Origin: Owenia fusiformis
Lineage: Eukaryota; Annelida; Polychaeta; Sabellida; Oweniidae
Length of the DNA stretch: 64,000 nucleotides
Direction: 5' to 3'
Assembly: GCA_903813345.2 (NCBI GenBank)
Contig: CAIIXF020000006.1
Coordinates: 1,488,001-1,552,000, forward strand
This document shows, piece after piece, positions 1 to 11,131 of this stretch (its first letter is position 1; each line of letters opens with the position of its first letter). The notes under the pieces were generated by a model that made no database searches, had not been told where the DNA came from, and saw only the letters and a list, made by a program, of their open reading frames with translations. The position numbers and the translations under genes were made by a program.

Positions 1-129
1 ATGGTTTATGGATTTTTACTACTTCAGACTCAAAACGAGGCTTAGTGTCAACATCGCCGGATCGTTTGGAAAATTAGAATTAAATAACTTAATTTCCGAC
101 GATTCTGATGATGACTTTAACTGTGGAAT

Positions 130-244
130 AAAAAGAACATCCTATGATTTACTCGTGATCTGATTTTAATCCACTCATGGATATTGTATCATATCCATTC
201 GTGGATAAAAATCAGATCACTCATAAATCATAGGATATCCTCTA
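130..244. mobile_element. Foldback MITE, CCTATGATT family
   Basis: The two halves are inverted copies of each other. CATCCTATGATTTACTCGTG on the left pairs with the same motif inverted near 220-240, around a centre with an inverted ATCCACTCATGGAT-like core. Related sequence occurs at 28329-28837 and around 36900-37045, so this is a dispersed family. No ORF is seen. The rest of 1-314 contains nothing I recognise. Confidence 0.6.
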
Positions 245-314
245 TATATTCTACGTTTGTTCTTTGAGAAACAAATATATGTAGTATGAGCATAGTAATC
301 TCTAAATAGATAAT

Positions 315-910
315 CGGTCAAGCCAAGTAACTTAATCAACATTCGATATTCGTATGTTCATCAATACTAACTAAGAATGGTGCACAAATTGAAGTAGACC
401 TCTGGTTATTTATTTTCAATAAACCTATCAGCAAACGTGTAAATGATTATTTTGATGTTTTGTTACATATTGGTGAAGCAATCTTGGAGATATGGCCTAA
501 ATTTCTGAATTTTCACTATGTCCATGTATACCCCTACTTCAAAAGATGTATGTTATTTGTCATTTTTCATTATGAATCAACAATAAATGTATTTTTTCTT
601 GTTTACATACAGAATGAACTTTCTGTTTTCAAATATTGAAAGATGGTACTGCATTTATTTTTTCATGATATTGAGCAAACAAATGTGTGTCAATTTATAC
701 TGTAATATCCCACATACTTATATTTCAAGGGTAGTTTTGAAGAATAATCAAGAAAATCCATGTTTTCAAATGAATTCATCCTTGTCAAAGAACGTTAATG
801 AGGATATGCGGTTTGAAAAACTAACAACATGTTTAAAGTTCTTACAATTCTTGGTTGAAACAAATATTTCGAAAGTTGTGATTTCGAAGGTAATATCCAA
901 CTCAATGAAA
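315..910 (+). mobile_element. Left part of a 1.87-kb TIR element, split by a 19-kb insertion
   Basis: It begins with the inverted terminal repeat CGGTCAAGCCAAGTAAC and matches the first 597 bp of the intact copy at 22935-24799 almost base for base. The match stops exactly after CAATGAAA at 910. The missing 3' part resumes at 20279 with TTTGTTGAT. The two parts total 1866 bp against 1865 bp for the intact copy, so they look like one element broken by the DNA between them. Flanks of the reconstructed element are TAAT (311-314) and AATA (21549-21552). These are not a perfect 4-bp duplication, unlike the other two copies. ORFs on it recur in other copies with changes and look non-coding. Confidence 0.85.
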
Positions 911-1025
911 AGAGAACCCCCGATAAGGAGAGCTTTTTAGAAGGACATTGCTTTTTTATTCTGGAAGTGATCATCATGAAAATTTGACACCTTTTTAGAA
1001 ATGAGGTGAATTTTGACATCCTGAA
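911..1025 (+). repeat. Left terminal inverted repeat of the 19.4-kb insertion
   Basis: It pairs with 20165-20278. Shared landmarks in order are CCCCC, AAGGAGAGCTTTTTAGAA, TTTTATTCT, ATCATCATG, TTTTGACAC or its variant, and GAAATGAGGTG. Weak similarity goes on past 1025 (AAAGC-ATGAA near 1075). From there to about 1690 I see only AT-rich sequence. Confidence 0.75.
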
Positions 1026-1696
1026 ATATTATATTTGAATGATTAAAACTTCTGTTTCTAGAACGTTTTTTGTAAAGCGATGAAATTCAATGTAGTATTT
1101 TGACCGTTACTTTTCGATAAAGCACAATAAGTTTCCTTCAACTGTACATGCGAAATAAAATATGTCTTGGCTAGATTGTGAAGCAAAGTCTTATTTTCGT
1201 AAAGCAATTGAGGGGCGCGGTACTAGAAGTATGTTTAAAGAATTTTCTAAGAAGTTGTTCCACTTTGCTCCTCATTCTCATTAGAAGAGTCTCGGAATTT
1301 TATACCAGTCATAGATAGAGGGCGTTTCACAGATCAAATAAGTTCATCTTTGGATAAAACTTGGTCATTTTTGAAAATCATTCAGATGACCAAAATTAGA
1401 TGTCTCTCCTGGACAATCAGTAATGATTATCCTGTGCTATTTTGGTTTCAGGTACATAACAGCTGGATATAGAACTGATGTCTTAGAGGAGTGGGACACA
1501 TATATCTCCCGCTGTATATTCCCTGGAAATGATTTTTGTTCAGTGTAGAAATAGTTAAACTGTCCGAATATCTTGCTATAGAATGAATGCAGCAGACGTA
1601 GAATATTTCATGGTCAAATGTTTATGAATTTTTCGAAAATAATGAAAATGATAACACTGAAATCTTCATTTATGATACCACATGCACGTTTTTGAA

Positions 1697-1763
1697 TATG
1701 GGGTATACCCCTCGGAAAATATGATATCCTTTATCATATTTCGCGAGGGATATACCCCATATA
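1697..1763. repeat. Strong hairpin with GGGGTATACCCC arms
   Basis: TATGGGGTATACCCCTCG is followed, after an AT-rich loop containing ATGATATC and ATCATAT inverted pieces, by CGAGGGATATACCCCATA. Each arm is itself near-palindromic, giving a hairpin with cruciform potential. It is probably the core of a small foldback element. Confidence 0.6.
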
Positions 1764-1834
1764 CAAAACCTCCCATGACATAACCCATATGCATGGTGGT
1801 TAAAAAATAAATAATGATTGTCAGCGTCGGGATT

Positions 1835-1925
1835 TGAACACGAACCTTACAGACAAATTAATGGGAAGGCAAATTCCAACGCGCTATCAAATGCGCCAAA
1901 CGATCATTGCGTTATAACAAGAGTC
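1835..1925 (-). repeat. tRNA-derived SINE head or tRNA pseudogene
   Basis: Read on the minus strand there is an A-box-like stretch (TTTGGCGCATTTGATAGCGC, as in the D arm of Arg-type tRNAs). About 40 bases later comes a B-box-like stretch (GGTTCGTGTTCAAATCCC), the usual spacing of an internal RNA polymerase III promoter. The acceptor and anticodon stems pair poorly and the 3' side runs into AT-rich DNA, so a SINE head or decayed tRNA is likelier than a working tRNA. Confidence 0.5.
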
Positions 1926-2397
1926 TTAAACTATTCACATTTGAATTAGCTACACGATTGAAAAGCGTATGAAGTCTACATTTTTCAAATCAAAGAATTC
2001 GAGCGTTCCTAGTTCAACCTCAAGACTGTTGAATTATTAGAGTAGATAGTCCAGGGTGTAAAGCAAAACTAGATCGTTCTCAAATCTAGTAGAAACATAT
2101 AGTTATTTAATACATACAAACATCCATTGAAAGTTTTATCTTTCTTCTTTGAAAAAGTATATTTCAAGATTAATTTATTTATGTTGATATATTTATTTGC
2201 CAAAAGTTAACGTTGGCACATGTTTTATTATCCAATGCGTCGACATGCATTGTATAAAATATGAATGAAATAAAAAATCATAAATAAGTTCTTGAAAACA
2301 ACGTTACATACAAATAAATCATTTTGGTTAAATTCAATTTGGTTAAAAAGCGTTAAAACGCGTTTCAAATAATATAAAATAGTCTTGCCCCATTATC

Positions 2398-2867
2398 ACT
2401 GGGGATCCGCTCGATTACGCTGATGACCGTTTCGGTAACATAATGTCGGAACCTCGAAGGAACGATTTTTCTTTTTTCCTTATTCCACGCGTTGTAGGCA
2501 AAATTCCCATGATATTTTTATAAAAAACGTGCGTAAGTATCATATGTTTAAAAAAATGTACATGTTTGCGAACAGATAGTTAGTTCAGAGGACAACAGAA
2601 CCATGATTCAATACCTCATTTAAGTTACTTAAACGGGATGGGTTAGATATGCAGATCCGTTTACGTAACTTAAGTGGGGTTTTAAATCGACGATTCTGTA
2701 GTCTTCTGAACTAATTGTTCGCAAAGGTGTACATTTTCTTAAAGACACACATTTTTTATAAAAATATCATGGGAATTTTGCCTACAACGCGTGGAATAGG
2801 AAAAAAGAAAACTCGACATTCGAGGTTGCGATATTTTGTTGCAAGCGTAATCGAGCGGATCACCAGT
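2398..2867. mobile_element. 470-bp foldback element, ACTGGTGATCC family
   Basis: The whole element is an inverted repeat. ACTGGGGATCCGCTCGATTA at the left end pairs with TAATCGAGCGGATCACCAGT at the right. Inside, the ACAAAATGTCGGAACCTCGA-like and CGTTGTAGGCAAAATTCCC-like blocks appear in both orientations. Partial relatives lie at 15758-15910 and 17468-17842. The sequence from 2868 to 3469 shows nothing recognisable apart from a run of Gs near 3163. Confidence 0.75.
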
Positions 2868-3469
2868 CATATGAAAAAATCTCATCGCGAGCATTAATGT
2901 CAAGTCCTCAGTTAGATTAATAGAAATAGAACGTTGAGAACATTAAACGCATCGTTGAGAAATCAAACATATATACTTCAATAATAATTGACGATTTATA
3001 AATAACATTGCAATCAAATGTAGATTATAACTTACATGATGTATAAAGTCATAACGATTTCCACAAAACAAAAGAATAGATAAGATAACCTATACTTCGG
3101 CTTGAGGCGCGTATGATGCTTATCATACATATTGTAGAAAGTGGTATTCGAAGTCATCCCTGGGGGGGGGGTATCTCACATATGTACACGTGGTTCTGAT
3201 AAGACAGACGAATGAGCCAAGTAGCCTCCTTGATAGAAAATGGTTGATGAAGCAACGAACTCCCAACCAATCGACCATACTTTGACTAATAGCGAAAACC
3301 TTGACTCCAAGACGAACATTTTGGTTGTGGAACATTTAAATCGAAAATATCTCAAGTGCTCTACTGTTGAATGCATGTTAGCATACATGTATATATAAGA
3401 AAAAACTATGAGCTTTGTTTTGAACACTAGGAGCAGACGTTCATATCGTATTGACATTTTTGAATCTTA

Positions 3470-3592
3470 GCTAGCTTTCGCGAATTCAACCACCAGCCGC
3501 TGTCGGATCAACCTCCTATTGTATGACTCATTTGACATATTCAAATGAGTCGAAATAGTTTGTTACGCCGTCATCTGATAGGTAGCATTTTA
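3470..3592. mobile_element. Degenerate foldback MITE, GAATTCAAC family
   Basis: CGAATTCAACCACCAGCCGC at the left end and GGTAGCATTTTAC at the right end match the ends of the better preserved copy at 13202-13379. The centre is a palindrome (GACTCATTTG and CAAATGAGTC around 3528-3554). From 3593 to 4212 nothing is recognised. Confidence 0.5.
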
Positions 3593-4212
3593 CTGTGACA
3601 TGCTAGTGCTAGGTAAAATATGGATTCAAATAAATATTTGGAAAGAGGGTTAGCATATGATAACTTGATCAGAGAATTTAAAAAAGAATATTCATTTTAC
3701 ATATAAAGTCAGAAAAGCCATTTTTTCGGGATGTTAGAATTCACGTTTTAAGTTAACCTGTTCATGATGGTGCAGAATTATGGTCCACCAAGTAATGGTT
3801 GTAACATACGTCGTATTTATTTGTCAGATGCAGTGTAAAGGTAACAGATATTCTGTATTGGCACTCGACTTCGTCTCGTTCCAATACGGAATTTATCGAG
3901 CAGAATATATCCTGTATTGCACTTCAAATCATATAATAACTTATAGTATTTGTGCTAATTACTAAAAGTTAACACAGTTACTTGTAAAGTAGGCTCTCTG
4001 ATATTAGATAATTTATTGATGATACTTCAGGTTTCATCGACGAACATAACTATTTTACAACATACGCATTCCCATTTAGTGGTACCAACTACATGATGCT
4101 ATGTTATTTATCATGGGATGCACAATGTGAAATGCAAATTCAGAATTGCATAAATATGTTTCAAAAAGTACAGGTATTATGAAGCGTATCGCATCGTTAT
4201 GTACTGCAATAA

Positions 4213-4334
4213 TGCCTGGGTCACATTTGCTCCGGCCGATTGAATATTTTGTTCAATATTGTAATTCAATTTTGAACAAATTACTCAATCGGCCGGGCGC
4301 CGTAGCGAAAATCGGAGCAAATGTGACCAGGGCA
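4213..4334. mobile_element. Harbinger-type MITE, complete, TSD TAA
   Basis: A 122-bp near-palindrome that starts TGCCTGGGTCACATTTGCTC and ends GAGCAAATGTGACCAGGGCA, flanked by TAA on both sides. A 3-bp TWA target duplication is characteristic of PIF/Harbinger. Related copies are at 7329-7395 (right half only), 17360-17464, and at the two outer ends of the large element in EMG1 intron 5. All share the GC-rich CGGCCGATTGAGTA / CGGCGCCCGG block. Confidence 0.8.
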
Positions 4335-4968
4335 TAAGTAAACGATAGTACACTACAATGCGATATGGGTCAATGTCCTGCAAATTGATGAGCAGAATGG
4401 GATTTTCCAGATTCTTTGTGGATTTTCTATTTTCAAGAATATTCTAAAAGTAATTGTACTTGTAAATACTTATATAGACTCTTGTCTCATAATTTCAGTC
4501 ATGATCCACTTCAAATGGGAAATAACCCATTTACTGAGGAAATGTAAAGAAAATCTAAATATGATCTGTCATATCTGAAAATATATCCTATCGCTAAGAT
4601 ATTGAAACATAGCCTATATAACTGAAATAAGTAAACCACTGAACGTCATAAATGGTTCAGGTGTGAAAGAAATTATGGTCCCCCAGGGATTATGGTCCCC
4701 TTTCTTAACTGCCCTTTCTGGCCCTGATTGTGTATAAGATAATAAGGGAAAGAGGTCACCATATAAATCAATGAAGAGTAGGACCATAATTTGATAGGAC
4801 CTTCTACCCTTTTACACCTGTGTGATTTGCTAGAATCAAGTCACGTCATAAATGGTTTGAGATCAACATCGGCATCTTTGAGTTGGCTATGGGATATTTT
4901 TATGGTTTTTAATTGTTATGATTGTGTTCGAATCAACTGTAATTGAACTTAGAGTGGCATAATAAGAT

Positions 4969-5109
4969 TATATAATGGTTCATTCTGTAAATCGTGCATT
5001 CTATACTCTCGTGAGAATATAATATATTCACTCGTTCGCTACGCTCACTTGTGAATATATCATATACTCACTCGAATATAAACACGATATACAGAAAGAC
5101 CAATTATAT
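4969..5109. mobile_element. Foldback element with CGAACGAG/CGTAGCG loop
   Basis: TATATAATGGTTCATTCTGT at the left pairs with the inverted form at 5083-5109, and TATAATATATTCACTCG-like arms pair inside. The centre contains CTCGTTCGCTACGCTCACTT, a motif found inverted in otherwise unrelated foldbacks at 28394 and 36970. The DNA from 4335 to 4968 includes no recognised gene. Confidence 0.55.
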
Positions 5110-5530
5110 AACCTCATAATATACAATACAATATGGACACACCTTTTTTAAAACTCGTAATTGAACGTGTAAAATAATGGTCCTCTGTGGATAATTTGTA
5201 CTGTTTATTTGGCCAACTGAGTATAACGGTTTATGGGAAATGATTTTTATAAGGTCCCTTAAAAAGTTTATTCAGAGAGAGAGGCGAAATGTTTCACGTA
5301 AAGGTTCTCAAAACGTGTAACTAAACTTCTGTAATATCCTCGAGAATCGTAAAGATTGCCATGAGGTTTTATTTTATTTTTATCATTGGCCAGGCAAAGG
5401 TTGACTTTTTGACCCAGCTTTGAACTGCAACACGCATTAGTGAATACGTGTCTTTATATAATTCATTACATAATAAAACTTTGAGTAATCCCCAGAGTGA
5501 ATAATGAATGTGAAAGCGTAGGTACAGGTT

Positions 5531-6050
5531 CACGATGTTATAGCATGACGGTTACGCCACCTCTGAAAACGATGTTGGAGAGCTACGTTCACTGATTTAT
5601 CCAATAAAATGGCCGCGATGGAAGAGAAAAGTAAGGTTGTTGCATTATTTTCTACTACTGTGTATCAATGAAAGGAAGAACGATTTATGTAAGCATCGCA
5701 TTCGGTGATACATTCAGTAATGTATATTTTGAACGTAGTCTTTGTTTCTTGCCACTTTCTTCAACGAACAATCAACTAGTTTAAAAGGAAATCGTATCTG
5801 TGAATTGCCTACAGGCGAGAAAGAGTACATGCTGCCTTTCCCATCCGCCATTTTTTGTTATCGTTACCGCAAAATTTTGCAAATCGTCTTGACGTAACCG
5901 TCATGCTATAACACCGTGAGGTAGAGGTATTCAACGCTTTTGCGAGGATCATTTGTACCGTTGGGTTTGGTGAATATACACTGACAGAAACTAGAATGCA
6001 GTGCGCCAGGTGTGATTGTTCGTTGAAGAAAGTGGCAAGAAACAAAGTCA
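5531..6050. repeat. Two interleaved inverted-repeat pairs
   Basis: 5531-5556 (CACGATGTTATAGCATGACGG...) is inverted at 5893-5918. 5738-5772 (TTTGTTTCTTGCCACTTTCT...) is inverted at 6013-6050. The order A-B-A'-B' is not that of a simple palindrome. It suggests a foldback element rearranged after insertion. No coding sequence is convincing here. Confidence 0.55.
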
Positions 6051-6205
6051 TTGCTTTGAGCTTGACCTTCGATGACTTTCTCAAGATAAAAAAGTCAAAA
6101 AGGTATTTTTCAACTTGCTTCAAAAAGAACATCTTTCAAAATCTTTTACAAGTTCTCAGAAGTTCGAATCTGAATTTACAGTCTGTAATACTGCTTCAAA
6201 TACAA

Positions 6206-7055
6206 TAGTCCATGGTATAACTTCCGAATATGAGGGATCCGTGGCACACTATAGCGCGGCAACATTTGAAGCAATATTTATGAAGATGTATATGTCTTGA
6301 TTATTATGAAATAACATTGCTGAAAAAACTTCCGGCTTTCGGGTCGAAAAATGTCTCATAACAAGGGGTAAAAAAACGTAAAAAAATTGATTCTAACTTT
6401 TATACATTTTATAAGACACAGGCCGTTATTCTAAGCATACGAACAAAAATAGACTATCACAATGTAAAAATATACTATAACTTTACTGATATTGTCGGTG
6501 CTTAATAATTGTTAATTACGCAAGTGTGTTTTTCAGATTTTGTTTGATTTTTCAAATATGAGCCAAGCCAATTCAACAAAATTGTGTGTATCTCAAAACG
6601 TATTGAGACCCATTTTGGGAAAAACTAGCATAATTTAAGCATTTGTCATTCTAATATAAGTGATTCATTTGTAGCATTTATCTTTTTAATACCTGAGAAA
6701 CAATACAAAACGTCGATACACTGATTACATAATTTTTTGGCATTGATAAGAAAAATAACCTCAAACTCATAGCCTAGAAATCTAAAATCATATATTTAAA
6801 ATCATTTTGTATTATTTTCCGTTGCATTGTGTACTCCAAATTGTGAAAATTGTAATTTTATTTTTTCAGTAATTTTTTGACCTCTGTTAATGGCAGGCAT
6901 AATTCAGCCTAAAAGCCGGAAGTATATTAAACGGTTATAATAACAATTATTCGGGAACATATGTAGGTATGTTAATGTTAGGTCAAATATCGCTGCGCTA
7001 AAGTGTGCTACCAGCTCCTTTATTAGACGTCTTAGAGATTTCATACCATGGACTA
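6206..7055. mobile_element. 850-bp non-autonomous TIR element, GTCCATGGTAT ends
   Basis: TAGTCCATGGTATAACTTC at the left and ATACCATGGACTA at the right. Further inverted matches follow inside (CACTATAGCGC-like with GCGCTAAAGTGTG, and CTTCCGGCTTT with AAAGCCGGAAG). If the element proper is GTCC...GGAC, it is flanked by TA on both sides as in Tc1/mariner; CAA on each side is an alternative reading. The interior is AT-rich with no transposase. Confidence 0.6.
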
Positions 7056-7328
7056 CAAGCGTTTTAACCTGAGAAATAGAGTAACAAATCTAAAGACTAT
7101 TGTGCAATAATATATAGATAAATATATTCATATTGCATACCAATGACATTTCGTCCTATTATTTCCACATTGTTACAATTGCATTTTCGCTGATATTAAG
7201 AAATCAGAGGTTGAAGTTTAGATCTTCATAACTTTTGAGTAGTAATTTTTAAAAACTCATTTTTTCGTACAGGTAATCATGTGTATATGAAGGCCTTACA
7301 GAGCAAAAATCACTAATTAACAATAAAT

Positions 7329-7395
7329 AATTTTGAACAAAATACTCAATCGGCCGGGCGCCGTAGAGAAAATCAGAGCAAATGTGACCAGGGCA
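7329..7395. mobile_element. Truncated Harbinger-type MITE (right half)
   Basis: It matches the right half of the 4213-4334 copy, from TTTTGAACAAAATACTCAAT through CGGCCGGGCGCCGTAG to the terminal GTGACCAGGGCA. The left half is missing. Confidence 0.65.
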
Positions 7396-7479
7396 TAAGT
7401 AAAAATATATATGATTGATGATGCTGACTTGGCATGAAAAGCAATTGCAAAGATAAAAACAGAATCATAACATGAGAGT

Positions 7480-8540
7480 GGGGATATTTTATTAGCATGG
7501 ACAAGGAGTGAAAATTAACATCTATAGAAACCTATTACTTCAAAAAGACCATGACATGAAGGTGGAATAAGCATTTGAAGAAAATGAGGAATAAATGAAA
7601 TGTATCATTATGATTTGTTGAATTAGCATTTGTAGAAAGTAAAGATTTAGCAATTTGGCATGAAGGGGAAACAAGCATTCATGGAAAATAAGAGATGACA
7701 ATATATATCATCAAATACACAGGAAATAAACATTAAAATAAGCAGTAAAAGGGGATTAGCATTTGTGAAAAATAAGTAATAAACGAAATATACTTTTGTA
7801 GAAATAAGGAATGAAAAATACCATTCATAAAATGAAGAAATAAACAAAATATATCATGTATAACATTTGAGTGGAATGAGCATTTTTATAAAATAAGGAA
7901 TGAAAAATACCATTCATAAAATGAAGGAATAAACGAAATATATCATGTATAACATTTGAGTGGAATTAGCACTTATAGAAAATAAGGAATGAAAAATACC
8001 ATTTATAAAATGAAGGAATAAACAAAATATAACATGTACAACATTTGAGTGGAATTAGATTAGCATTTGTAGAAAATAAGGATCGAAAAATACCATTCAT
8101 AAAATGAAGGAATAAACAAAATATATTATGTATAACAATTGAGTGGAATTATCACTTATAGAAAATAAGGAATGAAAAATACCATTCATAAAATGAAGGA
8201 ATAAACAAAATATATTATGTATAACATTGGAGTGGAATTAGCAGTTATAGAAAATAAGGAATGAAAAATACCATTTATAGAATGAAGGAATAAACAAAAT
8301 ATATCATGTACAACATTTGAGTGGAATTAGCATTTGTAGAAAATAAGGATTGAAAAATACCATTCATAAAATGAAGGAATAAACAAAATATATCATGTAT
8401 AACATTTGAGTGGAATTAACACATATTGAAAATAAGGAATGAAAAATACCATTCAGTGAATGAAGGAATAAACAAAATATATCATGTATAACATTTAAGT
8501 GGAATTAGCATTCGTAGAAAATAATGATTAAAAAATAATG
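7480..8540 (+). repeat. 89-bp satellite array, part 1
   Basis: Tandem units of about 89 bp (clear starts at 7862, 7951 and 8040) read approximately AACATTTGAGTGGAATTAGC, then a TTGTAGAAAATAAGGAATG block, a TACCATTCATAAAATGAAGG block and an AAACAAAATATATCATGTAT block. Units before 7860 are progressively degenerate. One unit near 8050 carries an internal ATTAG duplication. No coding capacity is credible. Confidence 0.85.
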
Positions 8541-9235
8541 TAGAATACCAAATTACTGGGATTAGCATAAGTAGAATATAAGGGTTGTTAAAAGTAGTAT
8601 GTAGTCTATATAGTATTTTAAAAGGAAGATTAGATAATAGGTATTTATTTTCTATGTGTGAAGTGTATGTATGAAAACTTGGATCTACTGTAAAAAAGTT
8701 TGCCCGAAAGTAAGTATGAATTTTATGACATGTTAAATATCTAGTTTGATCCTGTCAATTTGATCCCAAAATATCTTCATGTGATTGGAACTTGTATGTT
8801 TCGTGTGTCCTACATGGAAGAAAGATCAGTATTTAAATTCATATATTAATCAGTATGCTCAGAATTAAGATAATGTGATTATAAGTTTTGATTGTGCTTC
8901 ACAATTTGCATTACAAGTTCAATGTCTTGAGATACATTTTGTTATACTGATATGCAATTTCTAAAAAGATAATAGGAAATCCTTTCAAGGATAATATACT
9001 GGTAACATCAATGGTGTCAGAGTCATCTATTGTATGTTAATAAAATAAGGAGAGCGGATTAAATCATGTATTTTTGACAATTTTGACAGATCAACACTGG
9101 TGTCATCACTGATAGTGATAGTGATGGGGATAACGATGACAATACGCTGCCACCAATAGAAATGAACGCACTCGGTGAATCCAGCAGTAGTGGCAGTAAC
9201 CAAGACGACTCGTTCGAGGTGTGTAGACTTAGCAT
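8541..9235. other. Unrelated spacer between two satellite blocks
   Basis: About 700 bp of AT-rich sequence splits the 89-bp satellite. It includes a short run of GATAGT/GATGGG-like repeats (9109-9135). No ORF or RNA gene is recognised. It may be an insertion into a once continuous array. Confidence 0.5.
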
Positions 9236-10145
9236 AAGCATTTAATATGAAGGAATACACAAAATATTATATCATGTATAACATTTGAGTGAAATTAGCA
9301 TTTGTAGAAAATAAGAAATGAAAAATACCATTTATAAAATGAAGGAATAGACATAATATATATCATGTATAACATTTAAGTGGAATTAGCATTTGTAGAA
9401 AATAAGGAATGAAAAATACCATTTATAAAATGAAGAAATAAACAAAACATATCATATATAACATTTAAGTGGGATTAGCATTTGTAGATAATAACGAATG
9501 AAAAATATCATTTATAAAATGAAGGAATAAACAAAATATATCATGTAGAACAATTAAGTGGAATTAGCACGTGTAGAAATACATAATGAAAAATACCATT
9601 TATAAAATGGGAGAATAAACAAGATATACCATGTATAACATTTGAGTGGAATTAGCATTTGTAGAAACTAAGGAATGAAAAATACCATTTATAAAATGAA
9701 GGAATAAACAAAACATATCAGGTATAACATTTAAGTGGAATTAGCATTTGTAGGAGATAAGGAATGTAAAATACCACTTATAAAATGAAGGAATAAACAA
9801 AATATATCATGTATAACAGTTGAGTGGAATTAGCACTTATAGAAAATAAGGAATAAAAAATACCATTTATAAAATGAAGGAATAAACAAATATTTCATGT
9901 AGAACAATTGAGTGGAATTAGCACATGTAAAAAATAAGGAACGGAAAATACCATTTATAAAATGAAGGAATAAACAAAATATATCATGTAGAACAATTAA
10001 GTGGGATTAGCATTTGTAGATAATAAGGAATGAAAATAACATTTATAAAATGAAGGAACAAACAAAATATAGCATGTAGAACAAATAAGTGGAATTAGCA
10101 CTTGTAGAAAATAAAGAATGAAAAATACCATTTATAAAATGTTGG
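9236..10145 (+). repeat. 89-bp satellite array, part 2
   Basis: About ten further units of the same satellite (starts at 9280, 9371 and 9460, spacing 89-91). They mostly carry TACCATTTATAAAATGAAGG where part 1 has TACCATTCATAAAATGAAGG, a diagnostic C/T difference between the blocks. The array ends abruptly at 10145. Confidence 0.85.
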
Positions 10146-10514
10146 AACGCTACACCACTTGGTTGAGGATGAACCACACATGGTGAGTCAAAGTAAACCC
10201 AAATCTGATCCGAATTAGATTAACGATTTGTGATATAATACTTTAATATGACACATTCAACGCCAAGTCCATGTTTTCGTATTTTGAACTGAGAACTGAT
10301 TGTACATAAATATATTATCTAATGACACAGAACAGAAGATTCCACAATTACAAATATTTTCATTAGATAGGAATCCAATCAATCCATGTGCTTAAGCTCG
10401 TATAATAAATATAAATCGAAATGTGGACCTAATTATTCTATACAAAAAAGCGTCAGTCTTATGTTACGATACTGCGAAGCACTATTGGATTATGTTAAAA
10501 GTTAAGTTTTGCAT

Positions 10515-11095
10515 TAATTTTTTTAAGATACAGACTATCGCACAGACATTCACACAAATACTCACATAGATAATCACACAGACACTCACACATACAATGA
10601 AACGCACATACTCACTCTTACAGACACTCATACATACACACACGCACACAGAAACGCACACAGATACTCGCATGGGCACTTCTACTCAGAGACGCACTTA
10701 GACACTCGCACAGACACTCACACTGACATTCACACAGATACTCACACAAACACTCACACAGATAGTCACACAGACACTCACACATACACAAAAACACACA
10801 CATACTCTCTTACAGACACTCATACATACACACACACGCACACACAGAAACGCACACATACACTCTTACAGACACTCATACATACACACACGGACACAGA
10901 AACGCACATAGACACTCGCACAGACACTCACACATACACATAAACGGACATAGACACTCGCACAGACACTCACACATACACATAAATGCACATAGACACA
11001 CATACACTCACATAGACACTCACACAGACACTCACATAAATACTCACACAGACTCTCACACATACACAGAAACGCAAACAAACACTCTCATATAC
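10515..11095. repeat. Degenerate CACACA/GACACT microsatellite
   Basis: Roughly 580 bp built from CTCACACAGACA-like 12-mers, with a higher-order unit ending CAGACACTCATACATACACA seen near 10620, 10815 and 10868. Cys/Val-rich ORFs on the minus strand are artefacts of the repeat. It ends about 35 bp before a splice-acceptor-like TATATCTTCCAG that precedes the transposase reading frame. Confidence 0.85.
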
Positions 11096-11131
11096 ACAGA
11101 AAATAGAAATATTACTCATTATATCTTCCAG

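Noticed and set aside
587-940. ORF of about 117 codons, repeated with changes at 23220-23660 and on the minus strand at 46897-47256
   Set aside because: It recurs because it lies in the repeated 1.87-kb element. The frame is not preserved equally between copies and no domain is visible.
4146-4337. 63-codon ORF
   Set aside because: It overlaps and mostly lies within a Harbinger-type MITE.
7480-10145. Regular repeats considered as a CRISPR-like array
   Set aside because: The whole 89-bp unit repeats with no unique spacers, and the DNA is eukaryotic.
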